Assembly (NCBI RefSeq): GCF_038004425.1 | Contig: NZ_JBBORC010000001.1 | Coordinates: forward strand, 1,961,001-2,025,000 | Direction: 5' to 3' | Length of the DNA: 64,000 nucleotides | Source: Solibacillus sp. FSL W7-1464 | Lineage (GTDB): Bacteria > Bacillota > Bacilli > Bacillales_A > Planococcaceae | Part shown: one piece after another, positions 34,606 to 42,696 of the stretch | Position numbering within the stretch: position 1 is the first letter of the stretch | Layout: the number at the start of each line of letters is the position of its first letter | Notes under the pieces: model-generated | Database searches by the model: none | Seen by the model: only the letters and a program-made list of their open reading frames with translations | What the model was told of the DNA's origin: nothing | Program-made: the position numbers and the translations under genes

Positions 34606-35229
34606 ATGAAAAAATTAATTTCTGCTTTAACCATTTTTGTATTAATTATTATGGCTAGTCCGTTTGCAGAAGCCCATTCTGGCAGAACGGATGCCAAAGG
34701 AGGTCATAATTGCAGTCAAAAATCCATATCAAAAGGCTTATGTAGTGGATATCACTACCATAACGGGGGCAGTAGTTCGGGATCACAAAGCAACAGTTCG
34801 AATTCCAGCAGCTCAAGTAATTACATAAAGCACCAATACACTCCTACCCCTGAACCTTTACTGACTACAGTGGATGTATATATTGACAACGCTTGGAAAA
34901 ATTATGATCCAAGTGCTTACATGAAGAATGGTACAACATTAGTTCCGATGAGAGCTATTTTTGAAGGCTTAGGGGCATCTGTAGACTACAACAACAATAC
35001 AAAAACAATCACAGCTCACAAGGGCTCTAAAAAGATTTCCCTTGCAGTAGGTAATAAAACGGCTTATGTCACTACAGATGGCGTTGGTAGTTCAATAAGT
35101 TTATCTCACCCTGCCGAATCCTATAAAAATACAACAATGGTTCCACTTCGCTTTATCAGTGAAGCTTTAGGCGCTACTGTTGAATGGGATAGTATTCTAT
35201 TGGATGTGAATATCACAACAAGTAAATAG
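34606..35229 (+). CDS. Secreted YHYH and stalk-domain protein
   Basis: A 207-residue exported protein. A signal peptide (residues 1-23, cleavage near AEA) is followed by a short YHYH-type module (HSGRTDAKGGHNCS...GYHYHN), a Ser/Asn-rich linker (about 55-72) and a copper-amine-oxidase N-terminal-like stalk domain (VDVYIDNAW...LVPMRAIFEGLGASV...MVPLRFISEALGATVEW). Such stalk domains are found in Firmicute cell-surface proteins. The gene has its own AAGGAGG ribosome binding site. It lies inside the islet between the direct repeats, so it is probably acquired. Confidence 0.85.
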   Translation: MKKLISALTIFVLIIMASPFAEAHSGRTDAKGGHNCSQKSISKGLCSGYHYHNGGSSSGSQSNSSNSSSSSNYIKHQYTPTPEPLLTTVDVYIDNAWKNYDPSAYMKNGTTLVPMRAIFEGLGASVDYNNNTKTITAHKGSKKISLAVGNKTAYVTTDGVGSSISLSHPAESYKNTTMVPLRFISEALGATVEWDSILLDVNITTSK

Positions 35230-35299
35230 ACTATTCAACCGGCTCCAGTTCAATATCTCCTTAAAGCAGAAATACTTATATATCAATGTTTTAAGACAT

Positions 35300-35335
35300 A
35301 AAAAAGCACCCGACCAATAGGCGGGTGCTTTATTT
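35300..35335 (-). terminator. Terminator of ypjP
   Basis: The stem AAAGCACCCG / CGGGTGCTTT (35304-35330) is followed on the minus strand by TTTTTTATG. It is part of the duplicated 57-bp sequence, and its second copy is the site where the IS3 element inserted. Confidence 0.85.
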
Positions 35336-35337
35336 TG

Positions 35338-35940
35338 CTATGATAACCATTTTGGCGGTGTGTTTTTGCTCCAGTAAATTTCGCCAAGGTCGTAATGTTT
35401 TGAATAGTTGTCTTCAAACGTATGATAGTGGAAATTGTAGTAGTAGCCATCGAAAGGACGATTTTCTGTTCGTACATGGAAACGGATTACGTCTGATTTC
35501 GATTGGCTGTCAACAATATGGAAGATTTTTTCCGAGTAATCTCCACTCGGTTTTTCGGAAACTGTTAAGTTACGCAGTTTTTCATCGCCAACTCGTTCCA
35601 CTGTCATTGCAATCGCTTCTTCGATTTTCGGGAAAATGTTTGTTTCGAATTGTTGTTCAATAACCGGTCCGACTTTTGTTCCAAATTTTATGTATGATTG
35701 TTCTTTTGCGGCGGACACAAAGTCATCGGTTGTTGGCAGCGGTTTTTCATCAACGATAATATCATCCAACTGATAGGCAGCTGAAATATGGTTGTCGCTT
35801 GGCCGGTCCAAAACCGATTTGCCAAGGCGGTCTTCATCAAAATTTGCCCAAATTTCATGCTTTGGCGTAATTAAACCAAATGATAATAATGCGACAGAAA
35901 CAACGAGAGATTTGTAGATCCATTTTTTCAAGTCTATCAC
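35338..35940 (-). CDS. ypjP: YpjP-like exported protein
   Basis: A 200-residue protein with an N-terminal hydrophobic signal or anchor (about 9-25) and the YpjP pattern in its C-terminal half: AKEQSYIKFGTKVGPVIE, then EKIFHIVD, IRFHVRTENRPFDGYYYNFHYHTFED and a LGEIYW...NTPPKW ending. The function is unknown. In B. subtilis ypjP is next to the thymidylate synthase and dihydrofolate reductase genes. Here about 5 kb of accessory DNA has been inserted between thyA and ypjP. The stop is TAG. Confidence 0.88.
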   Translation of the reverse strand: MIDLKKWIYKSLVVSVALLSFGLITPKHEIWANFDEDRLGKSVLDRPSDNHISAAYQLDDIIVDEKPLPTTDDFVSAAKEQSYIKFGTKVGPVIEQQFETNIFPKIEEAIAMTVERVGDEKLRNLTVSEKPSGDYSEKIFHIVDSQSKSDVIRFHVRTENRPFDGYYYNFHYHTFEDNYSKHYDLGEIYWSKNTPPKWLS

Positions 35941-36079
35941 CCACTTTTATTATGTATAATTTTAAAACGCTCTTACTTAATATATACGAATATTTCAACA
36001 AATAGTTTCATCTTTATTGTAATCATTGTACAATAAAAAAGGAAGATATTGTAGGTTATATTAAGGGAGGTTGTAAAAA

Positions 36080-36151
36080 ATGGACATTGTTATGGGTCTT
36101 GGATTATTACTAATGCTTGGGTATATGACTTCTTTATGCTTCACGGACTAA
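36080..36151 (+). CDS. 23-residue hydrophobic peptide
   Basis: AGGGAGG lies 9 bases before an ATG, followed by 23 codons (MDIVMGLGLLLMLGYMTSLCFTD) and TAA. The peptide is a single short hydrophobic segment with an acidic end. Its size and lack of homologues known to me make it uncertain, but the ribosome binding site is excellent. Confidence 0.4.
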   Translation: MDIVMGLGLLLMLGYMTSLCFTD

Positions 36152-36322
36152 TAACTTTATTATGCTCTAAGCAACATCAATACGCCCTAGAATCTTTTAT
36201 TCATCATATTTCTAGGGTATCTCTTATTTCATCAACTTTGCAGAATAAAGTAAATTGATGTTTCTTTATGGGGCAATTTGGGGCTAGCCCCACAATCAAA
36301 ATTCACGCTTTGGTGGGCATGT

Positions 36323-36588
36323 TTATAAAGATGAAAAAAGCAGAACTCTACAATTGCCGTAGAGGAATTCAATTATGTCAGATAGCTTATGTATTCTGTA
36401 AGCGACCTCCAACGATTCTTCTTCACTCTTTTCTCCATTTGCTTCTACTTCCTCTGATGAAATTTCGGGATAATTAAATACTTTTTCCTTAAAAATTAAT
36501 TTAAAAAATTTTCTTTAGTTAGAAATTTTAATTCCACAAGCTCTTCCATTATTTCAATTAATACTGATTTATCAATTTCAACTACCAA
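36323..36588 (-). pseudogene. Small gene broken by a one-base frameshift
   Basis: A TTG at 36588, 8 bases after GGAG, opens a frame (LVVEIDKSVLIEIMEELVEL...) that stops after 30 codons in an A/T run. One base added to that run restores a second open frame (KVFNYPEISSEEVEANGEKS...YRIHKLSDIIEFLYG) to a stop at 36323. Both halves look like genuine acidic, helical protein, so this seems to be a decayed gene of about 88 codons. The family is unknown. Confidence 0.4.
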
Positions 36589-36678
36589 TTCAAATGCTCC
36601 TTCTCTCCCTTTATTCTATTAATGTTCCAATTTTTCTAATAGATTTGATAAAATAATTTTTACATAAAGGAATAGGAG

Positions 36679-36909
36679 GTGAATATTATACCTGATCAAC
36701 ACGTAATCCCTCATCCAGATGGCGGTTGGCAAGTGAAAGGCGCTGGCAACGATAGAGCTACTTCTAGACATGATACACAACAAGAAGCTATAGAAGCGGC
36801 CACTGTCATTGCAAAAACCCAACAATCTGAAGTAGTAATACACAAACAAGGCGGACAAATCCGTGACAAAAATAGCCACGGTAATGACCCTTACCCACCA
36901 AAAGGATGA
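36679..36909 (+). CDS. DUF2188 domain protein
   Basis: A 76-residue protein of the DUF2188 type: HVIPHPDGGWQVKGAGNDRATSRHDTQQEAIEAATVIAKTQQSEVVIHKQGGQIRDKNSHGNDPYPPKG contains the expected W-x-V start, the A-x-x-x-A helix and the HGxDPxPP end. It is small and soluble, and its function is unknown. The likely start is GTG at 36679 with AAAGGA 7 bases upstream. A better GGAGGTGA overlaps it and could instead serve a non-standard start a few codons later. Confidence 0.85.
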   Translation: MNIIPDQHVIPHPDGGWQVKGAGNDRATSRHDTQQEAIEAATVIAKTQQSEVVIHKQGGQIRDKNSHGNDPYPPKG

Positions 36910-36949
36910 CTTACACATGAGAACGAGTGCGTGATATGCGTACTCTTTT

Positions 36950-37090
36950 TCATTTCCTCCTCCCTTTTCCATTCACCTTGTGGTAACGGTCAAGATTCGT
37001 CCCCATAATTTCTTCCCAATCACGTTTGGATAATCTTTCTTCTTCTTCGGACGATGATTGGCATTTAATTTATCTCGTGTATCATCATCG
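36950..37090 (-). pseudogene. Decayed coding fragment ending LSKRDWEEIMGTNLDRYHK
   Basis: The minus strand has an open stretch with protein-like sequence (SSEEEERLSKRDWEEIMGTN..., ending GKGRRK) that stops at 36950. It has no start codon. The preceding coding-looking sequence (TRDKLNANHRP) is in another frame, joined at a GAA-repeat run. This looks like a frameshifted remnant, but the evidence is slight. Confidence 0.25.
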
Positions 37091-37150
37091 ATCTTTCAAT
37101 GTTTGAGTGTACTAGAAAAAGCCACATCCGTTTGGATATGACTTTGAGTA

Positions 37151-37348
37151 TCACTTTACCTCTTCTATAGAAACAATGTGGTTTGTAAATATTAATTCTG
37201 ATTGTTCTTCTTTTCCTTCATTTAACACGAATCTTATATAACCAGAATGAAAGGAACCGTCATCTTTTAAATACATTTCTTCGAATTCCTCAAGACTGGC
37301 TTTCATCTCTACCTTTTCATCATTGCTTAAACGTAGAATTAAACTCAT
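37151..37348 (-). CDS. Unidentified 65-residue soluble protein
   Basis: A short acidic protein (MSLILRLSNDEKVEMKASLEEFEEMYLKDDG..., ending HIVSIEEVK) with a strand-helix-strand look. AAGGGGGGA lies 5 bases before the ATG. There is no signal peptide, membrane helix or known motif. It sits in the accessory segment. Real but of unknown function. Confidence 0.6.
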   Translation of the reverse strand: MSLILRLSNDEKVEMKASLEEFEEMYLKDDGSFHSGYIRFVLNEGKEEQSELIFTNHIVSIEEVK

Positions 37349-37581
37349 AACTATCCCCCCTTCACACTAATCATAATGTGAATGGAAATGATTGTCACTA
37401 CTATATTCCAAATGAATTAATGCCTACCTTTTGAGTGAAGATTATGTATTTATTACTGAAAAGGACAATTATTACTGGTCAATTTGTGTATTTTTATTGA
37501 AAGCTGGTGTAATAAATGAACAAGCTGTCATACCGGTAATTGTGAAGTTAATTTTCGCTTCAAGGACTACTAATTTTTATG

Positions 37582-37614
37582 TGCCATCCAAACCGGTTTG
37601 GATGGTTTTTATTT
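37582..37614 (+). terminator. Perfect-palindrome terminator in a gene-free stretch
   Basis: CCATCCAAACCGGTTTGGATGG followed by TTTTTATTT is a textbook plus-strand terminator. No convincing gene lies upstream of it. Together with a second hairpin (37627-37655, AAGGGG...CCCCTT) it suggests remnants of a lost transcription unit or the end of a short RNA. Confidence 0.6.
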
Positions 37615-37679
37615 GGAGAATTGGACAAGGGGCCCCCAAGTATTGGGGACCCCTTTAGTATTTAATAGATAGATTTATA

Positions 37680-37909
37680 AATAAATGAAAGTCTCAACCC
37701 GATCATCCGGGGAATTTATATTTATTCGGAGTGCACAACTCCAGTTTTAACCGCGGTAAAATTCTACTAATCTCTTCTAACTTAAGCAACATAGTCCCAA
37801 CCTGCTACTATGTCCTTGCAGCCCTGAAGCTTGCGCCAGTGTGAATAAGTGTCTTCAAAAACACTAGCAGAAATGCCAATTCATTTATAGCACTATCTAA
37901 AATAGCACA
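37680..37909 (-). ncRNA. Candidate structured RNA transcribed leftward from a strong promoter
   Basis: A good promoter (TTTACA 37939-37944, 17-base spacer, TATGAT 37916-37921) on the minus strand leads into about 230 bases with no ribosome binding site and no reading frame. The stretch contains several short stems: AGTGT/ACACT, CATAGT/ACTATG, GGAGT/ACTCC and a C-rich stem CCCG/CGGG near 37698-37713. I could not match it to 6S RNA, tmRNA, RNase P RNA or a riboswitch. The 3' end is uncertain. It occupies most of the gene-free interval 37349-38021. Confidence 0.35.
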
Positions 37910-37915
37910 AAAACA

Positions 37916-37944
37916 ATCATAACACATATGTTCGCGTTTGTAAA
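37916..37944 (-). promoter_or_regulatory. Sigma-A promoter facing the gene-free stretch
   Basis: TTTACA, 17 bases, TATGAT on the minus strand. No protein gene lies immediately downstream, which is what makes it notable. Confidence 0.6.
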
Positions 37945-38021
37945 CTGATTTTAAGTCCGTGCAAATTCTCCTGATGTCCGCTATACTTGAAAAATCGGAA
38001 TTTAAAAGGAGCTATGTAAAG

Positions 38022-39077
38022 ATGAATGAAGTTGAAACAATATTATCGATCCAAATGAAACGGATGGCTGTTACATTGCTGGATATGCAGCAAAGCCGTT
38101 TTGTGTCTGCAAGTGAAACAATGGATTTATCCGCACTTCAATCTGAGGTGTATAATCAGTTTTTTGAATCCTACATAGATGCAACGATGAATAGTCCGAA
38201 ATCTGTTGCATGTAAATTTTTAGACCGTGACAATGATATTCTGACAAAAATGAACCGTTATGTAGAATATCCTGATGATACCCACTTCTTATCGCTGGCC
38301 AATGATTTATCCAATAAACTGTATCAAATTATGCAAACCGTATCGAACAGTAATGGTTCGGTATTTGTCGCGCATATCGAACTGATTGGTGAAGATTATA
38401 TTCTACTGTTGAAGCTCGATCCAAAAGACGCGGTACAGATTGATTTGGAAACATTGCATTTGAAAACAATCGAAAATATTTTGCCTGATGCATCCAGCCG
38501 TGTACAAAAATGTGCACTCATTCGAATGAATTATAATCCGCTCGAAGAAAATGTTTATGTATTGGACAAGCAATCGGATGGCGAACCGGCAAAGTTTTTC
38601 ATGGAAACTTTCCTGCAGGCCACTCCGATCGCGTCCGACAAAAAGAAAACAAAAATGCTTATGAAGGAATTATATGAAAAAATCGCGGAATCGATCAATG
38701 AAGAGGAGACTCACCATCTACAAAGAGCGATTGACGAGGAATTTGAACACGGTAAATATATCGAGCTCGACGCATCGGTTCATAATATTTATGAAGCGAT
38801 CGCACCACCGGAGAATCGGGAGGATTTCGTTGAACAAGGCGCCAAATTGTTTATCAATGAATTTACCGACCGCAATCCAGACTTCACGCCTACATTCGAA
38901 GTGAAACGGGATGATTTGCATGTTGTCTATAAATCGGCAGAAGGTGAAATTCTCTTCCGCTACGATAAAGGATTGGACAATATTGATGTAAGGCACGACC
39001 AGGTAAGCGGTACGTATACGATCACAATCCGTGATGCGGATACAGTAGGGTTTACGCTGCACAAAAAACCGCTATAA
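38022..39077 (+). CDS. NA37-like nucleoid-associated family protein
   Basis: A 351-residue soluble acidic protein with the general pattern of the NA37/YejK (NdpA) family: a conserved N-terminal segment, FVAHIELIGEDYILLLKLD in the first half and a C-terminal region with a beta-rich end (HVVYKSAEGEILFRYDKGLDN). The E. coli relative is a nucleoid-associated protein, and the Gram-positive members are uncharacterised. The ATG at 38022 has AAAGGAGC about 9 bases upstream. An open frame from 37959 lacks a ribosome binding site. It is monocistronic with a strong terminator. Confidence 0.7.
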   Translation: MNEVETILSIQMKRMAVTLLDMQQSRFVSASETMDLSALQSEVYNQFFESYIDATMNSPKSVACKFLDRDNDILTKMNRYVEYPDDTHFLSLANDLSNKLYQIMQTVSNSNGSVFVAHIELIGEDYILLLKLDPKDAVQIDLETLHLKTIENILPDASSRVQKCALIRMNYNPLEENVYVLDKQSDGEPAKFFMETFLQATPIASDKKKTKMLMKELYEKIAESINEEETHHLQRAIDEEFEHGKYIELDASVHNIYEAIAPPENREDFVEQGAKLFINEFTDRNPDFTPTFEVKRDDLHVVYKSAEGEILFRYDKGLDNIDVRHDQVSGTYTITIRDADTVGFTLHKKPL

Positions 39078-39106
39078 AATCATCGATACTATAAAAGAAT
39101 ATAAAT

Positions 39107-39137
39107 AAGGGGCTGTGTTTTTTCACAGCCCCTTTTT
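39107..39137. terminator. Bidirectional terminator between the NA37-like gene and the oligoendopeptidase gene
   Basis: The stem AAGGGGCTGTG with its complement is followed by TTTTT on the plus strand. It lies between convergent genes. Confidence 0.88.
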
Positions 39138-39142
39138 GCAAC

Positions 39143-40939
39143 CTATTTCGATGTTAACGCAATAAACTCCTCGACATCTTTTTCACAAAGTGCGATTCCT
39201 TTTAGCCAGAACTCTTCTTTCGTAATGTCTTCGCCTAAATGCTTCATTGCCAATTCTTCAACTGTCATGACCGCTGTGTCACGCAACAGAGCCATATACT
39301 TTTCTTCAAAGCCCTTACCTTCTTCTTTTGCTTTCGCGTAAATGCTTAATGAGAATAAATAGCCGAATGTGTACGGGAAGTTATAGAAAGGTACACCTGT
39401 AATATAGAAATGCATTTTTGATGCCCAGAAGTGCGGATGTGTTTCACCTAACCCGCCCGCATGTGCTTCAATTTGAGCTTCTTCCATCAGTTCGTTCAAG
39501 CGTTTCGTTGATACAATGCCTTTTTTACGTTCATCATAAAAACGCGTTTCAAATAAATAACGTGCATGGATATTCATAAAGAAAGCAACTGAACGCTGAA
39601 TTTTATCTTCCAGTAACGCAATCTTTTCCTGTTCGGTTGTTGCTTCTTCAACTGCTGCATCTGCAACAATCATTTCTGCAAACGTTGAAGCTGTTTCGGC
39701 GACATTCATTGCATAGCGGCGGTTCAATGGATGAACAGGGCGCAGTGCATACGAATGGAAAGCATGTCCCAGTTCATGTGCCAGTGTTGAAACATTAGAC
39801 ATCGTGCCGGAGTAAGTCATGAAAATACGAGATTGCTCTGATAAAGGCATTCCTGTACAGAAACCGCCAGGACGTTTATTATCACGGTCTTCCGCTTCAA
39901 TCCAGCCATCTTCAAACGCCGTACGTGCAAAGCTTTCCATTTCTGAACCAAAGCGGCCGAAATGCTTCAGGATAAACTCGGCACCTTCTTGATAGGACAT
40001 TGTAGCCGTCGAATCCGTGACCGGAGCATCAAAGTCAAACCAATCCAATTGCTCTGTACCTAACAGTTTTGCTTTATGCTGCAAATAGCCTGCAAATGTT
40101 GCCTTACGGGATGTAATGGCGCCCCACATCGCATCGATTGTTTCCTGTTTCATACGGTTAATTTGCAGCGGCTCTTTTGTAACGGAGTCCCAGCCGCGCT
40201 TTTTATAGACGGCTAAACGGAAACCTGCCAAGTGATTCAATGTTTTTGCAAAGAACTCTTCCCGCTCTGTAAACACTTTTTCCAAAGCATCAAATGCCGC
40301 TTTTCGCACTGTGCGGTCTTTATGTGAACTTAAATTGTTCGCTTGTCCTACTGACAGTAATTTCTTCTCGCCATCCACTTCTACTTCCACTTTAATATCG
40401 CCGATCAGCATGTTATAAAGCTGGCCCCAAGAACTGTAACCATCAACACCCAATGCTGAGATTAGCGCTTCTTCTTCTTCGGATAATGATTCTTTCGATT
40501 TTTCGCGCCATTCCGTTAAGATGAATTCGAATTGAGCCAATTCTTCTGTCTGCAATAATGCTTCGAAAATTGACTGCTCGATTTTACCCAATTTTTGATT
40601 GAAGCTTTCCAGGATCGGCGATAAATTTGCCGCAATGCCGGATAATTGGCCTTGCAGTAGTAATGCATCACGATCCGTCGTGTCTTGTGCTGTTAAGCAA
40701 GAAAGCATCGCCCCTGCCTGGGAAATATGCAGCATTACTTCTTTGATGCTTTCCAGTATCGATTGGATTTCCAATGCAGCGTCACTATTATGTGGTACTT
40801 CGAATTTGTCGATTTTCTCTTTTAATACTTCCAGTTTAGGTGTCAAACTTTCAATATGCTCGATTAATTGTGGAGAAGCACTACCGCCAGGAAAAAACAC
40901 ATCCAAATCCCAAACTTCAGGATATTTAACATTCACCAT
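39143..40939 (-). CDS. M3-family oligoendopeptidase (PepF type)
   Basis: A cytoplasmic zinc metallopeptidase of about 598 residues. It contains the HExxH motif (LAHELGHAFHSY) with the downstream glutamate in the NVAETASTFAEM segment, which are the zinc ligands and catalytic base of family M3. The N-terminal half is the helical lid typical of PepF. It degrades oligopeptides of about 6-20 residues. The ATG at 40939 (MVNVKYPEVWDL) is preferred to a GTG at 40951, which lies inside the only SD-like stretch. Confidence 0.94.
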   Translation of the reverse strand: MVNVKYPEVWDLDVFFPGGSASPQLIEHIESLTPKLEVLKEKIDKFEVPHNSDAALEIQSILESIKEVMLHISQAGAMLSCLTAQDTTDRDALLLQGQLSGIAANLSPILESFNQKLGKIEQSIFEALLQTEELAQFEFILTEWREKSKESLSEEEEALISALGVDGYSSWGQLYNMLIGDIKVEVEVDGEKKLLSVGQANNLSSHKDRTVRKAAFDALEKVFTEREEFFAKTLNHLAGFRLAVYKKRGWDSVTKEPLQINRMKQETIDAMWGAITSRKATFAGYLQHKAKLLGTEQLDWFDFDAPVTDSTATMSYQEGAEFILKHFGRFGSEMESFARTAFEDGWIEAEDRDNKRPGGFCTGMPLSEQSRIFMTYSGTMSNVSTLAHELGHAFHSYALRPVHPLNRRYAMNVAETASTFAEMIVADAAVEEATTEQEKIALLEDKIQRSVAFFMNIHARYLFETRFYDERKKGIVSTKRLNELMEEAQIEAHAGGLGETHPHFWASKMHFYITGVPFYNFPYTFGYLFSLSIYAKAKEEGKGFEEKYMALLRDTAVMTVEELAMKHLGEDITKEEFWLKGIALCEKDVEEFIALTSK

Positions 40940-41023
40940 TTCATTACCCACTTTCTGAATTGTATTTCAATTCTTATTTTACTAAAAAGTAAGGTGAAAT
41001 GCTCGAAAATATTTCGGTTTTAG

Positions 41024-41056
41024 AAATAAAAAACTAGCCTTTGTGATCGGCTAGCT
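41024..41056 (-). terminator. Terminator of cls
   Basis: The stem CTAGCC / GGCTAG (41034-41054) is followed on the minus strand by TTTTTTATTT. Confidence 0.85.
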
Positions 41057-41062
41057 CCTTTA

Positions 41063-42520
41063 TCATAAAATCGGTGATATTAAACGCGAAACGGATTCCC
41101 GAATTTTTGTCCAATTTTTACGTTCGTCATATTGCTCCTTCGTTAATTCAAAACTGTCCTCAATATCTGCTTCAAACAGCTCCCTGCACTGTATCGCCAA
41201 ATTGGAATCATAAAGAATGGCGTTAATTTCGAAATTCAGGCTAAAACTGCGGACATCAATATTGGCCGTACCAATTGTCGCCACTTCATCGTCTATGACA
41301 ATCATTTTTGCATGAAGGAAGCCTTTTTTATAACGGTATACCCGACCGCCAACCTCCAACAAGTCGCCGCTGTATGCTGAATTGGCTCCATATACGAAAG
41401 CATGATCGGTTACTTCGGGCGTCATAATGCGCACATCAACGCCTGATGAAGCAGCAATTTGAACCGCATGCATAAATGGCTCGTCCGGTACGAAATACGG
41501 AGATTGAATATAAACATACTTTTTGGCACTTAAAATCATCCGGATATAGCTGTTTTTAATCGATTCAAAATCCGTATCAGGGCCGCTCGATACGATTTGA
41601 ACAGGTGTGTCCGCATCAACTGTAAACGTTGGAAAATATCTTTGTTCGATTTCAGTCAGCTCTTCTTTTCTCGCCTGGTACCAGTCAAATAGAAAATGCG
41701 CCTGCATGTTGTAGACAGAATTACCCTCGATTCTCAGATGCGTATCGCGCCAATATCCGATATCGTCATCCAGACAGGCGTATTCGTTCCCGACATTAAA
41801 CCCTCCGATATATCCAATCCTTCCGTCAATAATAATAAGCTTCCGGTGATTCCTGAAATTGATACGCGGATTAAACAGCTTAAAATAAGATGAAAAATAC
41901 GCTTCCACCTGTCCGCCGGCATCCGTTAATTTTTTCAGATCCTTTTTCCGTAATGTCCGTGAACCTAGATCATCGTACATCATCTGCACTTCAATGCCCT
42001 CTTTTGCTTTTTTAACGAGGGCATTAAAAATACTTTTACCGACATCATCCATTTTATAGATGTAGTACTGAATATGGATGGTCTGTTTTGCATTTTCGAT
42101 ATCTTCAATGACCGAACGGAATTTTTCTTTCCCTTCAGACAGTATTGTGACATCATTTTTTGAACTCAGTAATGAATGGTTATAATCAACATTCATCTTA
42201 ATTAGTGCTTCATGTTTTTTTGTAATGGCATTCGGAAATTCATATGTTCCCTCTTCCAATGCAATTTTCTGATTTTGAAATGCATCAAGTGATTCCTCCT
42301 GCTGTACTGCATGCCATCGTACAAAATGTTTCTTCTGTAAATTCCGTCCTAAAAGTAAATACAGAATAAAACCAAAAATCGGCAAGAAAAAGAGCACGAA
42401 TATCCATGCCCATGTAGATGAAGCGCTTTTTCGGCTGATGAATATTAATACGAGGGCAAGTAGTATGTTCAAAGCAAATAAGGTGACGGTTAAAATACCA
42501 GTGACTGTCATGAAATTCAT
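41063..42520 (-). CDS. cls: Cardiolipin synthase
   Basis: This 485-residue membrane enzyme condenses two phosphatidylglycerols to cardiolipin and glycerol. Two N-terminal helices (about 5-28 and 37-58, a PLDc_N domain) are followed by two phospholipase-D HKD motifs, NHRKLIIIDGRIGYIGG and LHAKMIVIDDEVATIGTAN. Both have the His, Lys and Asp required for catalysis. The start may be the ATG at 42520 or the fourth codon, also ATG. GAAAAGAG fits the latter slightly better. A promoter and a leader hairpin lie upstream. Confidence 0.96.
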   Translation of the reverse strand: MNFMTVTGILTVTLFALNILLALVLIFISRKSASSTWAWIFVLFFLPIFGFILYLLLGRNLQKKHFVRWHAVQQEESLDAFQNQKIALEEGTYEFPNAITKKHEALIKMNVDYNHSLLSSKNDVTILSEGKEKFRSVIEDIENAKQTIHIQYYIYKMDDVGKSIFNALVKKAKEGIEVQMMYDDLGSRTLRKKDLKKLTDAGGQVEAYFSSYFKLFNPRINFRNHRKLIIIDGRIGYIGGFNVGNEYACLDDDIGYWRDTHLRIEGNSVYNMQAHFLFDWYQARKEELTEIEQRYFPTFTVDADTPVQIVSSGPDTDFESIKNSYIRMILSAKKYVYIQSPYFVPDEPFMHAVQIAASSGVDVRIMTPEVTDHAFVYGANSAYSGDLLEVGGRVYRYKKGFLHAKMIVIDDEVATIGTANIDVRSFSLNFEINAILYDSNLAIQCRELFEADIEDSFELTKEQYDERKNWTKIRESVSRLISPIL

Positions 42521-42696
42521 CTCTTTTCATTATTTAATTTTAAGAGGAAGCAACTGTTAAATGTTATAAATTACTAGTTTCTTCTACTATTTTCCTATTC
42601 CCTTCAATTAAAGTTTTGAGACACGAATATACATTTTTTAAAGGAAACGATTCATTATTCAGGCAGGATTTGCATTTAACGTGAAAATGAAAATAA

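Larger units (their letters stand above)
32364..35357. repeat. 57-bp direct repeats flanking a 1.4-kb islet next to ypjP
   Basis: The right copy (35301-35357) holds the ypjP terminator and the last codons of ypjP. The left copy is identical over 57 bases but is split by an IS3-family element into 32364-32383 and 33832-33868. Between them lie 33869-35300 with an interrupted gene and a secreted-protein gene. This arrangement, with a gene 3' end repeated in direct orientation on both sides of foreign-looking DNA, is what site-specific integration leaves behind. No integrase remains, so recombination between duplicated terminators is an alternative. Confidence 0.7.

Noticed and set aside
36619-36972. 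A 117-codon minus-strand frame covering the DUF2188 gene
   Set aside because: The plus-strand DUF2188 protein matches a known domain. The antisense frame has no such support.
37431-37658. A 75-codon plus-strand frame with some protein-like sequence (NYYWSICVFLLKAGVINEQ)
   Set aside because: It starts from a weak GTG, has no ribosome binding site and runs straight through a perfect terminator palindrome and a second hairpin, so at least its second half cannot be real. A decayed gene start is possible but not shown.
37680-37909. Considered as 6S RNA, tmRNA or a T-box leader (ACCGCGG is present)
   Set aside because: The flanking bases do not give the T-box AGGGUGG core, there is no tmRNA end or tag frame, and I could not build the 6S central bubble. 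It is kept only as an unnamed candidate.
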